Positions 16,785 to 26,900 of a DNA stretch of 64,000 nucleotides are shown piece after piece. Made by a program: the position numbers and the translations under genes. Source of the stretch: Chitinophaga sp. XS-30. Its GTDB lineage: Bacteria; Bacteroidota; Bacteroidia; Chitinophagales; Chitinophagaceae. Position 1 is the first letter of the stretch. Each line of letters begins with the position of its first letter. The notes beneath the pieces were generated by a model that worked only from the letters and a program-made list of their open reading frames with translations, ran no database searches and was not told where the DNA came from. Location of the stretch: the NCBI RefSeq assembly GCF_008086345.1, contig NZ_CP043006.1, positions 4,028,032-4,092,031 on the forward strand, given 5' to 3'.

Positions 16785-17711
16785 TCAGGATTCTTTCCTC
16801 GCCAGCAGGTACAGCACGGCCATGCGGGTGGCGACGCCGTTCTCCACCTGGTCCAGGATAATGGACTGGCCGGAGTCCGCCACATCGGAACTCAGCTCCA
16901 CTCCCCTGTTGATGGGGCCGGGATGCATGATCACAATGTCTTTTTGCAGGCTGTCCAGCAGTTTCCGGTTGACGCCGTATGCCAGGGAATACTCCCGGAG
17001 GGAAGAGAACAGCGGCATGTTCTGGCGTTCGAGCTGAATGCGCAGTACGTTGGCAACGTCCGCCCAGGCGAGGGCCTCGCGCATATTGTAGCTGACGTTC
17101 ACGCCCAATGCCTGCCCGATATGCTTGGGGATCAGCGTGGGCGGGCCTACCACCGTTACTTCAGCGCCGAGTTTTTTCAGGCAGTAAATATTGGACAGGG
17201 CTACACGGGAATGCATAATATCGCCGCAAATGGCGATTTTCTTGCCTTCTACGCTGCCCAGCCGTTCCCGGATGGAGAAAGCGTCCAGCAGGGCTTGTGT
17301 GGGATGCTCATTGATACCGTCCCCTGCATTCACGATCGGCACGTTGATGTGCCTGGCCAGGAAATGTGGGGCGCCGGTGGCGGAATGCCGCATGACCACC
17401 ATATCCACTTTCATGGACAGGATGTTGTTGACCGTGTCGATCAGTGTTTCGCCTTTTGATACGGAAGACCCCGAGGCCGAGAAATTCACCACATCCGCCC
17501 CAAGCCGCTTTTCCGCCAGCTCAAACGAGATGCGGGTGCGCGTGGAGTTTTCGAAAAATACATTAACGATAGTGGTATCTCTTAAAGTAGGGACCTTCTT
17601 AATAGGCCGTTGCAGAACTTCCTTTAATTGGTCGGCAGTTTGAAAGATGAGCTCTATATCCTGACGCGTCAGATCGCGAATACCTAATAGATGTTTAACA
17701 GAGAGTGACAT
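16785..17711 (-). CDS. pyrB: Aspartate carbamoyltransferase catalytic subunit
   Basis: The enzyme condenses carbamoyl phosphate with aspartate, the first committed step of pyrimidine synthesis. The signature FFENSTRTRISFELAEKRLG binds carbamoyl phosphate; HPTQALLDAF and HPGPINRGVE are further active-site blocks. The length of about 308 residues fits. I chose the ATG at 17711 (MSLSVKHLLGIRDL), because an upstream TTG at 17723 overlaps an exact -7 element (TATATTTG at 17721-17728). It follows pyrR by 23 bases and may be read both from pyrR and from its own promoter. No regulatory subunit (PyrI) gene is adjacent. Confidence 0.94.
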   Translation of the reverse strand: MSLSVKHLLGIRDLTRQDIELIFQTADQLKEVLQRPIKKVPTLRDTTIVNVFFENSTRTRISFELAEKRLGADVVNFSASGSSVSKGETLIDTVNNILSMKVDMVVMRHSATGAPHFLARHINVPIVNAGDGINEHPTQALLDAFSIRERLGSVEGKKIAICGDIMHSRVALSNIYCLKKLGAEVTVVGPPTLIPKHIGQALGVNVSYNMREALAWADVANVLRIQLERQNMPLFSSLREYSLAYGVNRKLLDSLQKDIVIMHPGPINRGVELSSDVADSGQSIILDQVENGVATRMAVLYLLARKES

Positions 17712-17720
17712 TCTAAGGTG

Positions 17721-17752
17721 CAAATATAAGCGGTTTATGCTATCAACACAAC
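17721..17752 (-). promoter_or_regulatory. Possible internal promoter of pyrB
   Basis: The minus strand has GTTG (17749-17752), 20 bases, then TATATTTG (17728 to 17721), an exact -7 element. The ATG is 9 bases further, so a transcript would carry almost no leader. The -33 part lies inside the 3' end of pyrR. Confidence 0.5.
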
Positions 17753-18265
17753 TTCATCTTTTCCATCTCTTTCTTTCCACAATACTTTCACCCGTTCCGT
17801 AATGATCGCATCGATCGTTCTGCCGGTATAATCGGGTTGTATGGGCAGCTCCCGGCTGAAACGCCGGTCTATCAGCACCAGCAGCTCTATGGCGGCCGGG
17901 CGGCCGAAGTCCAGCATGGCATCCATCGCGGAACGGATCGTTCTGCCGGTGTACAGCACATCATCGATCAATACCACACGTTTGTTCTCCAGGGAAAACT
18001 CGATATCGGTCTCGTCAGGCGCCTGAAGCCCTTTGCCGCTTTTGTAATCGTCCCGGTAAAAGGTAATATCCAGCCGGCCGTAAGGGATCTGTACCCCCGG
18101 CAGGAGCCGCTGCAGGTTATGATATATCCTGTCAGACAGGTAGATGCCACGCGGCTGCAGGCCTATCAGCACAGTATCCGAAAAATTCAGATGGTTTTCT
18201 ATCAGTTGGTGACTAAGCCTGTCGATAGTGATCGCGAGTTGCCGGTCCGTCAAAATAGATTTCAA
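17735..18265 (-). CDS. pyrR: PyrR bifunctional pyr regulator / uracil phosphoribosyltransferase
   Basis: The 176-residue protein is a type I phosphoribosyltransferase. The PRPP loop is VVLIDDVLYTGRTIRSAMDA, with DITFYRDDY and LIDRRFSRELPI as PyrR-type blocks. PyrR makes UMP from uracil and PRPP and, in Bacillus, binds pyr mRNA leaders to cause attenuation. It heads a pyrR-pyrB pair. The promoter upstream leaves a leader of about 15 bases and the gap to pyrB is 23 bases, so neither can hold a Bacillus-style attenuator. Regulation by RNA binding at this locus is therefore doubtful. Confidence 0.92.
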   Translation of the reverse strand: MKSILTDRQLAITIDRLSHQLIENHLNFSDTVLIGLQPRGIYLSDRIYHNLQRLLPGVQIPYGRLDITFYRDDYKSGKGLQAPDETDIEFSLENKRVVLIDDVLYTGRTIRSAMDAMLDFGRPAAIELLVLIDRRFSRELPIQPDYTGRTIDAIITERVKVLWKERDGKDEVVLIA

Positions 18266-18285
18266 AACAAACGGGATTTAGAGAT

Positions 18286-18315
18286 CAAAAATAAGGATTA
18301 ATGGCACAGATCAAA
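18286..18315 (-). promoter_or_regulatory. Promoter of pyrR-pyrB
   Basis: On the minus strand TTTG (18315-18312), 18 bases, then TATTTTTG (18293-18286) form a complete Bacteroidota-type promoter. Transcription would start about 15 bases before the pyrR ATG at 18265. Confidence 0.65.
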
Positions 18316-18377
18316 AATAAACAAACGTCAAGCATGTATTATTTATATAATACCAGTGGCGTCTGCTGTTTTAACAT

Positions 18378-18406
18378 TTTGATGTGGCCTGCCTTTTGTA
18401 GCTTTA
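18378..18406 (+). promoter_or_regulatory. Promoter of the peroxiredoxin gene
   Basis: TTTG (18378-18381), 17 bases, then TAGCTTTA (18399-18406), one mismatch from TAnnTTTG. The predicted start near 18412 lies after the first possible ATG at 18407 and so supports the ATG at 18428. Confidence 0.6.
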
Positions 18407-18427
18407 TTGGAGAAAATATTCATCATT

Positions 18428-18940
18428 ATGAAAATCATACCTGCCATGCTTTTGACACTAGCCATATTCGGTTTCGGCTCTACCGCAAAATCACAGATCG
18501 CCAACGGCTCCAAAGTGCCGGATTTTGAACTGAAAGACCAGGACGGTAAAAACTTCAAACTATCTGACGCACTGGCCAAAGGCCCTGTTGTTGTTTATTT
18601 TTATCCGAAAGATGATACCCCGGGCTGCACAAAGGAAGCCTGCTCATTTCGTGATTCCTTCGAGCAATTCAAGGACGAAGGTGTACAGGTAGTAGGGATC
18701 AGCGCGGACGATGTAGCCTCCCACAAAAAATTTGCGGAGAAATACAAACTGCCTTTCACTTTGCTGAGTGATGAGGGTAACGAGGTGCGCAAACTGTTTG
18801 GCGTACCCAAAACCATGATGCTGCCCGGCAGGGTGACCTATGTGCTGGACAAGAACGGCGTAGTGGTGCATCAGTTCAATTCCATGACCAAAGCGGAACA
18901 GCATGTGGAAGAAGCGATTGCTGCTGTTAAAAAGATGTAA
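18428..18940 (+). CDS. bcp: Exported thioredoxin-dependent peroxiredoxin (BCP/PrxQ type)
   Basis: The protein reduces hydroperoxides through the catalytic Cys in the DDTPGCTKEACSFRD motif, with a second Cys four residues later as the probable resolving residue, the usual BCP/PrxQ layout. SKVPDFELKDQDGKNFKLSD and VVVYFYPK open the thioredoxin fold. Starting at 18428 gives a signal peptide (MKIIPAMLLTLAIFGFG, cleavage near AKSQ), so the enzyme probably works in the periplasm, unlike most cytoplasmic BCP proteins. The ATG at 18407 would put extra residues before the signal peptide and lies upstream of the predicted transcript start. A strong terminator follows directly. Confidence 0.9.
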   Translation: MKIIPAMLLTLAIFGFGSTAKSQIANGSKVPDFELKDQDGKNFKLSDALAKGPVVVYFYPKDDTPGCTKEACSFRDSFEQFKDEGVQVVGISADDVASHKKFAEKYKLPFTLLSDEGNEVRKLFGVPKTMMLPGRVTYVLDKNGVVVHQFNSMTKAEQHVEEAIAAVKKM

Positions 18941-18961
18941 ACATATCTATTTTTAAAGAGA

Positions 18962-18996
18962 GCGGGTGCATCAAAAGTATGATGCACCCGCTTTTT
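18962..18996 (+). terminator. Intrinsic terminator after the peroxiredoxin gene
   Basis: GCGGGTGCATCA (18962-18973) pairs perfectly with TGATGCACCCGC (18980-18991) around a 6-nt loop, followed by TTTTT. It also separates this gene from the converging susD. Confidence 0.92.
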
Positions 18997-19020
18997 GTTG
19001 TAACACTTCAGTGAAAGAGA

Positions 19021-20652
19021 TTATTTTTTATCCCACCAGACCTTTGTTCCACCGTTATCCGGACCATCCAGCATGGTGAGCGCCCTCGTATAGCCGCCCT
19101 GGTTGCTGTTCCTGAATTTGGAAGGAATGGGCAAACGTTTGATGAACCCGGAAATGCTGCCGTTGCTGTTGTTCACGATCACGGGGAACAGTTTCGGATA
19201 ACCGGTGCGCCTGAATTCGGTCCAGGCTTCCTGGCCGTCAGGGTATAGCGCGATCCATTTCTGGGTGATGATCCTTTCGAGGTTGCGTTCATCCGTATCA
19301 CCGGCATTCCATTGAATGGTAACGGTGCTGAGGTTGGGATTGCCAGCCGGTACGTTGTTCGCATTGGCGACCATAGATTTTGGATCGATATAGGGGCTGG
19401 CGGTGGCGGTGTTGTTCTGAAGGTAGGCAGTGGCCGGCCCTGCGCCCCATTCTTCAAAAGACCGTTCCACGGCGGTCTCGTAATTGGTTTCGGCGTTTCC
19501 TGCATTGCTCCAGTTCCGCAGGGCAGCTTCGGCTTTCAGGAACCAGGCTTCTGCCGCGGTCATGATCTTGGCTTTGGCCTTCAGCCTGTCGAAATAGTTG
19601 GCGGAAGCAGCGGAGGCGATGGGTTTGGAGTATCCGGAGTATCTCGACTTGTCATCTATAGCTACGCCGTTGCGGATGCCGATGAACTGGCCGCTGACCG
19701 CTGCATCGGACGCCGGGGTCATATACCGGGTGATGCGCGGATCGCTGTATCCCTGCAATAAAGAAGCCAGCGGCGCGCCGGTGCGGATATCGCTCCAGTC
19801 CTCAATGATCACCACTATCGGGCTTTCCGATCCGTAATCAACGAGCGCGTTATCGCTGTTGCCGTCCAGCAGTCCCCCGCTGGCGGGGTCCAGTGCTTTT
19901 TCCCCTTCTGTTTTTGCCAGCGTGGCATCAGCATACACGATCCTCAATGCCAGCCGCAGGCGAAGGGTATTCGCCAGTTTCAGCCATTTCTGAGGATCTC
20001 CGCCATAGATAAGGTCGGCGTTCTTGAATGCGGTGGTCACTGTTTTGGTGCCGGCGGCATAAGGTTTCAGCTTTTCCACCGCCACGTCCAGGTCGGCGAA
20101 AAACGCCTTGTAACCATTTTCCTGGGAATCGAAATCGATGGACAGGTCGGCATTCGGCTTGCTGTACTTCGTGTAAATAAGCGGTCCGAAGATGTCTGCT
20201 ACTTTATGCATTTCCATCACTTTCAGGATCAGCCCCAGTGCATCGGTATCATTGAAATCCACCCCGGTGTATTCGGGCTTGAATTTCTCATAGTCCGCCA
20301 CACCCTGCATCACGCCGTCGTATGCAATATTCAGTATCCACTCGTTCCATCCATCCATCATGAAATAGTTGCTGTTGTTGTTGCCGCCGTTGAACGGGGT
20401 CGGCGTCATCATATAACCGCTGTAGATATCGGAGTTAAGATTGCGCTGCAATTGATATTGCCAGTTGATATAATGATGAAGGCTGCGCTGCGCATTCTGC
20501 AGCGGAAGGGCCAGCGCCTTGAAATCAGCAAGGAATACATCCGGTTTAACGCCTGCCGGATTGGTATTGATATCCTTGAAGTCTTTTGTACAGGCCGTTA
20601 TCATCAGCGAGCAGGCCAGCGTCAATAACGGGAGTTTTTTATGTTTGTTCAT
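19021..20652 (-). CDS. SusD/RagB-type outer-membrane lipoprotein
   Basis: The protein begins MNKHKKLPLLTLACSLMITA followed by CTKDFKD, a lipoprotein signal with the acylated Cys in ITAC. The FKDINTNP motif right after it is typical of SusD-like_2 proteins. Other family marks are WNEWILNIAYDGVMQG, the TPR-like helices around LKLANTLRLRLALRI and ERIITQKWIALYPDGQEAWT near the end. SusD proteins sit on the cell surface as lids over a SusC porin and capture glycans or peptides. It is the only SusD behind two SusC genes, 34 bases after the second. I prefer the ATG at 20652; another lies two codons upstream. The substrate cannot be read from sequence, and no glycoside hydrolase is nearby. Confidence 0.92.
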   Translation of the reverse strand: MNKHKKLPLLTLACSLMITACTKDFKDINTNPAGVKPDVFLADFKALALPLQNAQRSLHHYINWQYQLQRNLNSDIYSGYMMTPTPFNGGNNNSNYFMMDGWNEWILNIAYDGVMQGVADYEKFKPEYTGVDFNDTDALGLILKVMEMHKVADIFGPLIYTKYSKPNADLSIDFDSQENGYKAFFADLDVAVEKLKPYAAGTKTVTTAFKNADLIYGGDPQKWLKLANTLRLRLALRIVYADATLAKTEGEKALDPASGGLLDGNSDNALVDYGSESPIVVIIEDWSDIRTGAPLASLLQGYSDPRITRYMTPASDAAVSGQFIGIRNGVAIDDKSRYSGYSKPIASAASANYFDRLKAKAKIMTAAEAWFLKAEAALRNWSNAGNAETNYETAVERSFEEWGAGPATAYLQNNTATASPYIDPKSMVANANNVPAGNPNLSTVTIQWNAGDTDERNLERIITQKWIALYPDGQEAWTEFRRTGYPKLFPVIVNNSNGSISGFIKRLPIPSKFRNSNQGGYTRALTMLDGPDNGGTKVWWDKK

Positions 20653-20685
20653 ATACATTCAATTGGTCGTGAAAGAAGTGGTGTC

Positions 20686-23600
20686 TCAGAAGGAACATTT
20701 CAGGTTAACCCCTATGCTCCTGGTAGAAGGCAGGCCAAAGGCATCGATCCCTACGCCACCGGCGCTTACCCCGGCTACCTGCTCGGGGTCGAACGGCGCA
20801 TCCCGTTTAAAGAAGAACAGGTTGTTGCCGATCAGGCCCAGCCGGAGGTCTTTCACCGCATTCCCTTTCAGCGGCAGCTTCCAGGCTATGGACAGTTCCC
20901 TGAGCCGGATAGCGGTGGCATCAAAGATATACGCGCTGCCGGAAGGCGTTTTGCCGCCGATATGCTTGTAATAGGTTTGCGCATCCACCGTACCGCTCCA
21001 GGCATGGCCATTTTCGTCCACCGCATTTGAAATGTTCACGGTGCCGCCATTATCACGGGCATCTCCTGTTCTTTTGCTCACGCCAAGCTGGTCCATATAC
21101 CCTTCCGTGATGCTGAACACCTTTCCGCCAAATTTACCATCTATCAGCATACCAATATACACATTACCAATGGAGAAGGTATTATTCCAGCCGAGGATGA
21201 ATTTGGGATTGGGGTTGCCGAACAGGCTGTCTATCAGTATGGGCAGGTGTGTTGTGCTGTTGACCACTACCCTTCCCTGCGGGTCCTGCTGAAATGTGCG
21301 GCCATAGAAATCACCGAAAGAACCATCCAGTCTCAGCGCGGTATATCCGCCGCTGCTGGGCAGCTTGTAAATGGATGCGGGATTTGCGCCCTGCACTATG
21401 TTGGGATCAAAAAGCTCCACGATCCTGTTCCTGTTCCGGGAGAAATTCACGGTGGTAGTCCAGTTGAATTTGCTGTTATTGAATACCTGGTACGATGCGG
21501 ATGCTTCAATACCGGTATTCTGGATATTGCCGGCATTGATATCCCCTTTGGTGCCGGTGCCGATGAGCAGGTCTATTCCGCTGAAGTACTGGTGAATGAT
21601 GTTGGATTTATACCAGGTAATATCGACAGACAGGCGATTGTTAAGGAGGCTCCACTGCGTACCGATCTCCAGCGATTTGTTGCGTTCCGGTTTCAGGCCA
21701 AGGCCCAGCGAATCCGGGGCCGGCTGGCTGGTGGGCGGATTGGATACCCCACCGGTGGAAAATGTGTATAAAGGATAAGTGCTGTTGGCGGCTACGTCGT
21801 TCCCTACCACGGCATAGGATGCCCGCAACTTCGCCAGGTTCACCACGGCCGGCAGGCGGAAAAGATCATTCAGTACAGCGCTCAGGCCAACGGAATAGTA
21901 ATTGTAACCGCGTTTCTCCGTGGGGGTGAACGAGAGTGTGGATGACCAGTCATTCCGGTCCGCCAGGTCGAGGTACAGCATCTCTTTGTAGTTGAGCTGC
22001 AGGCTGCCGAATACGGACTGCAACTGGCGGTTGGCGGTGGGACTTCCTTCCGTGGTATTGCGGATGTCTATGTTCGATTTATCCAGCGCTGATTCCAGGA
22101 AAACATTGGGAACAGTTGGAGAACCGGCTACCGTGATGATCTTTGCCCGCTGGTCCTGTATGGACGTACCGGCGGTGAAACCGATGCCCCAGTCATTGCC
22201 CAGTTGACGTTCGCCGGTCAGCAACAGGTCGCCATACAAAGAGCGGCTGGTGCTGCGGCTGGAGAAAAGGTTGCCATTGGCGCGGGCGAGAGTGGACTGC
22301 GTGGTGGCGTACATCCTGCGCTCGTATTCATTGGTGAAATGGCTGATGTTGCCGCGGGTCTGCAATACCAGCCAGTCATTCAGCAGGTACTTCAGGGACA
22401 CGGCGCCGTACACATTCTGATTGCGGTTGTCGGCAGGATTACGGTACAGCGTCCAGTATGGATTCTGCTGGTAATCCTGGCCGCCCCAACCGCCACCGTT
22501 TGCCAGGTCTTTATCGTAATTGATGTTCCACCAGTTCTGCGCATTCAGGTAACGGGCGGAGGAAAAATATTCGTATTGTTCATAATCGGAGAAGTTCAGC
22601 CCCCTCGGGAACAGGTACAAGCCGGTAAGCGGATTGAAGTAAACGCCCGGTGTAAGCCGGTTGTGCGCTTTCTGCATCGATCCCATAAATGTACCGTCAA
22701 ATATCAGGCGGTCGTTCAGCAGCTTGCTGCTCTGCCGGAAATTGAGCGTATGCTGTTTGTAAGTGCTGGTGGGCAGTACGCCTTTGTTATCGGTTTTGGA
22801 ATAAGAGAGATAGTTGGATGATCTTTCATTGCCGGTCTGCAGGCTGAGGCTGTTGATAAAGGTCAGGCCTGTTTGAAAGAAATCCTTCACGTAATCCTTA
22901 TCCGGCTGGGTTGCGCCGCTTGCGCCCCAGCTGTCGTCACTGCCGGGAGATGTGGCGGTACCGGGAGTCGTCTGTGAATATTTGTATTGCAGTTCCGGTA
23001 GTATGTTCACCCGGTCAACCGTCATGCTGCTGGAAAAATCGATCTTGCTGATGCCGTTTTTCCCTTTTTTCGTGGTGATGAGCACTACGCCGTTGCTGCC
23101 CTGGCTGCCATACAATGCGGAGGCAGAAGCGCCTTTCAGGAGGTTGATGCTTTCGATATCATCAGGGTTGAGGGTGCTCATGATATCTCCCGCGTCCGGT
23201 GCATTATTATACAGGCCGGCATCCGGACCGCCGATCTGGTTGATGACAGGGAGACCGTCGATCACATAGAGCGGCTGGCTGTTGCGGGTGGACTTGTCGC
23301 CGCGCAGCACTATTCTCACAGAGCCGCCCGCGCCGCCGGAGGTACGGTTTACCTGTACGCCGGCCACTTTACCGTTCAGGCTGTTCATGACGTTCGTATT
23401 CTTTACGGTGGAGAGGTCAGCGCCGGAAACGGACTGCATGGAATAGGTCAGGCTTCGCGCCTTGCGCGTGATGCCCAGGGCCGTTACCACAACGCCTTCC
23501 AGTTGCTGCACATCCGGCTCCATGATCACGGAGACTTCCGTATCGGAGGCGCCGATGCTTACGCGCCTGGTGGCAAATCCCGCCGAAGTTATCTCCAGGG

Positions 23601-23802
23601 TGGCAGCCCCCGGCGGAACGCTTAGCATGAACCGGCCTTCCTGATCAGCGATGCTGCCGGTAGCCGTGCCCTGCAGGCGTATGGTGGCCCCGATCAGCGG
23701 AGCGCCGGTGCTGTCTTTCACCACTCCCCTGACCTGGCGTGTCTGGGCCATCATGGGGTGGAACAGGAAGAGTAAAATAACAGAGAACAATAAACGCATC
23801 AT
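20686..23802 (-). CDS. SusC/RagA-type TonB-dependent transporter (second copy)
   Basis: The 1038-residue protein has a signal peptide (MMRLLFSVILLFLFHPMMAQ), a carboxypeptidase-like domain (RGVVKDSTGAPLIGATIRLQ), a plug with the SusC marks VTALGITRKARSLTYSMQ, NVMNSLNGKVAGVQVNRTSG and GSQGSNGVVLITTKKGK, and a 22-strand-type barrel ending in an aromatic residue (LKCSF). It lacks the N-terminal STN domain, so unlike the copy upstream it cannot signal to FecR. Large parts of plug and barrel are nearly the same as in the copy at 23931-27302, so the pair arose by tandem duplication. It should form the SusCD complex with the lipoprotein 34 bases downstream. Confidence 0.94.
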   Translation of the reverse strand: MMRLLFSVILLFLFHPMMAQTRQVRGVVKDSTGAPLIGATIRLQGTATGSIADQEGRFMLSVPPGAATLEITSAGFATRRVSIGASDTEVSVIMEPDVQQLEGVVVTALGITRKARSLTYSMQSVSGADLSTVKNTNVMNSLNGKVAGVQVNRTSGGAGGSVRIVLRGDKSTRNSQPLYVIDGLPVINQIGGPDAGLYNNAPDAGDIMSTLNPDDIESINLLKGASASALYGSQGSNGVVLITTKKGKNGISKIDFSSSMTVDRVNILPELQYKYSQTTPGTATSPGSDDSWGASGATQPDKDYVKDFFQTGLTFINSLSLQTGNERSSNYLSYSKTDNKGVLPTSTYKQHTLNFRQSSKLLNDRLIFDGTFMGSMQKAHNRLTPGVYFNPLTGLYLFPRGLNFSDYEQYEYFSSARYLNAQNWWNINYDKDLANGGGWGGQDYQQNPYWTLYRNPADNRNQNVYGAVSLKYLLNDWLVLQTRGNISHFTNEYERRMYATTQSTLARANGNLFSSRSTSRSLYGDLLLTGERQLGNDWGIGFTAGTSIQDQRAKIITVAGSPTVPNVFLESALDKSNIDIRNTTEGSPTANRQLQSVFGSLQLNYKEMLYLDLADRNDWSSTLSFTPTEKRGYNYYSVGLSAVLNDLFRLPAVVNLAKLRASYAVVGNDVAANSTYPLYTFSTGGVSNPPTSQPAPDSLGLGLKPERNKSLEIGTQWSLLNNRLSVDITWYKSNIIHQYFSGIDLLIGTGTKGDINAGNIQNTGIEASASYQVFNNSKFNWTTTVNFSRNRNRIVELFDPNIVQGANPASIYKLPSSGGYTALRLDGSFGDFYGRTFQQDPQGRVVVNSTTHLPILIDSLFGNPNPKFILGWNNTFSIGNVYIGMLIDGKFGGKVFSITEGYMDQLGVSKRTGDARDNGGTVNISNAVDENGHAWSGTVDAQTYYKHIGGKTPSGSAYIFDATAIRLRELSIAWKLPLKGNAVKDLRLGLIGNNLFFFKRDAPFDPEQVAGVSAGGVGIDAFGLPSTRSIGVNLKCSF

Positions 23803-23930
23803 ACGTCAGATTTTAGTTGAGTTATCATAAATACGTGGACCTTCTATCTAACAAAGACGCACTCTTGAAATAGTGGTACCTATTGTGGCGGAAAAAATGC
23901 ATTGCCGGCCCGGGGATGCCGGCAAGCGGG

Positions 23931-26900
23931 TCAGTAAGTGTACTTCAGGGTAAGGCCCAGGCTGCTGCTCATGGGCAGGCCGAACACATCTACCCCTACG
24001 CCTACGGGGTTAACACCGGCTACCTGCTCGGGGTCGAAAGGAGCGTTCAATAAAAAGAAGAAAAGATTATTACCGGTGAGGCCAACATGGAGGTGTTGCA
24101 ATGCGGCCAGCCGGGAAGGGACCTTGTACGAAAGGGATATCTCCCGCAGCCTGATGGCGGTGGCGCTGTACATGTATTGTTCCATTACGGGCGTTTTGCC
24201 GCTGGTTTGCTTGAAATATTCACGGGCGGGTGATTGTCCCTGCCAGGGGTGGCCGTTCTCGTCCACTGCATTTCCGATGATCATATAACCGCCTTCATCA
24301 CGCAACCGCCCGCTTTCTGCGCTGACGCCCATTTGATCGAGGAAGGCATTGGTGAAGCTCAGTACCTTGCCGCCGAATTTTCCGTCTATCAGGCAGCTGA
24401 AACTGAAATTACGGAAACCGACGTCCTGCTTCAGGCCTACGGAAACACGCGGATTGGGATTCCCGAGGTATTGCCCGTCTTCATAGTAAGGTATGCCGGT
24501 AGCGGAATTGATGACGATCCTTCCCTGATCGTCCCGGCGGAACCCTCTGCCGTAGATATCCCCATAGGCGCCGCCTTTCTTCAGGATGCCATCTTCGGCC
24601 CCTGATCCGCCGGTTAAACGGTATTGCTGGTTGGATGCAAAGTCCACCACACCGTAATCGAACAGCTCGATCACGCGGTTGCTGTTATGATAGAAATTCA
24701 GCGTACTGGTCCAGTTCAGCAACGGGCGATCTATCAGTTTTCCGCTTACCGTAACCTCCAGCCCCTTGTTCTGGATATTGCCTGCATTGATATCCGCCAG
24801 CGTACCCGGACCGGCCAGCAGGCTTACGCCGCTGAAATACTGGTGAATGATATTGGATTTGTACCAGGTAACATCCATCGAAAGCCTGTTATCGAACAGT
24901 TTCCAGTGCGTGCCTATTTCCAGCGATTTGTTCAGCTCCGGGCGCAGCTCGATACCCGGCACTCCCGCTACCGGCCTGCTCACGGGAGGATTGGAAACGC
25001 CGCCGCCCATGAATGTGTACAGCGGATACGTGCTGAAAGGCGCGATATCATTTCCGACAATGGCGTAAGAAACGCGCACTTTCGCCATATTGATGAAAGA
25101 CGGGAGGCGCACCCATTCGCGCAGCATGGCGCTCAGGCCGGCCGAATAATAATTGTACCCGCGGGCTTCCGTAGTGGTGAAGGCCAGTGTGGAAGACCAG
25201 TCGTGCCGGTCAGACAGATCGATGAACAGCTTGTTCCGGTAACTGAGCTGCAGGCTGCCGAATACGGACTGCAGCTGGCGGTTGGTGGCGGTATTCCGGA
25301 TATCTATCGTGGTGCGTTCCAGCGCTGATTCCAGGAAAACATTTGGCACGGAGGGCGACCCTTCGATCGTGATCACCTTTCCCTGCTGGTCCTGTATGGA
25401 GGTACCGGCGGTGAACTCCATATTCCAGTCGCTGCCCAGCCTTTGTTCGCCGGTCAGCAGCAGGTCGCCGTACAGGGCGCGGTTATTCGTGCGGCCGGAG
25501 AAGTAATTGCCGTTGGCGCGGGCGAGCGTGGCCTGTGTGGTGGCATAGATCCGGCGTTCATAGTCATTCTGGAAATGGCTGATGTTGCCGCGTGCCTGCA
25601 GGGAAAGCCAGCTGTTCAGCAGATATTTCAGGGACACTGCCGCATATACGTTCTGGTTGCGGTTATCCGATGCATTGCGTTGCAATGTCCAGTAAGGGTT
25701 CTGTTGATAGTCCTGCCCTCCCCAGCCGCCACCGTTCGCCAGGTCTTTATCGTGGTTGATGTTCCACCAGTTCTGCGCATACAGGTAACGGGAGGGCGAA
25801 AAATACTCGAACTGTTTGTAGTCATCGAAATTCAGCCCGCGCGGGAACATATATAAACCGGGCAAAGGATTGAAATATATGCCTGGCGTAACGCGGTTAT
25901 GGGCATGCTGTACCGCGCCCATGAAAGTTCCTTCAAAGATCAGGCGTTCGTTCAGCAGCTTGCTGCTCTGCCGGAAGCTGAGCGTATGCTGTTTATAACG
26001 GCTGGTGGGCAGTATACCTTTATTATCGGTATTGGACCAGGAAAGGTAGTTGGATGATCGTTCGTTGCCGGTTTGCAGCCCCAGGCTGTTGATGAAGGTC
26101 AGCCCGGTCTGAAAGAAGTCCTTCATATAATCTTTTGCGGATTGGGCAGCGCCTTTTGCGCCCCAGCTGTCGTCACTGCCGGGCGACGTGGCTGTCTGAG
26201 GGGTTGTCTGCAGATAATCGTACTGCAATTCAGGCAGTATGCTGGCCTTTTCTATCGTCATACTGCTGGAAAAATCGATCCGGCTGGTGCCGTTCTTTCC
26301 TTTTTTCGTGGTGATCAGCACTACGCCATTGCTGCCCTGGCTGCCATACAATGCGGAGGCAGAAGCGCCTTTGAGCAGGGTGATGCTTTCAATGTCATCC
26401 GGGTTGAGGGTGCTGATGATGTCACCGGCATCGGGTATTTCATTATACAGTCCCGCACTTGGCCCGCCTACCTGGTTATACACCGGAAGGCCGTCGATGA
26501 CATAGAGCGGCTGGCTGTTGCGGGTGGATTTGTCGCCGCGCAGCACCATCCTTACGGAGCCGCCCGCGCCGCCGGAGGTCCGGTTCACCTGCAGGCCGGC
26601 CACTTTGCCATTGAGACTGTTCAGCACATTGGTATTCTTGACGGTGGTAAGGTCGCTGCCCGCCACTACTTCGGTGGCATAGGTGAGGCTTCGGGATTTG
26701 CGGGCGATGCCCAGTGCGGTGACGGTGAACTCGGCCAGGTTGCTTTCGTCCCGTTCCAGCGGCAGCCAGACAGTCAAAAGGCTGTCGCTGATCAGAAGTT
26801 TCTTGTAGAGGGTGCGGAAGCCGATAAACGAGACCTCGATGGAGACGGGGCCGCGGAGCACATTCTCCAGCAGGAAATTGCCGTTTTCATCCGCAAGGGT

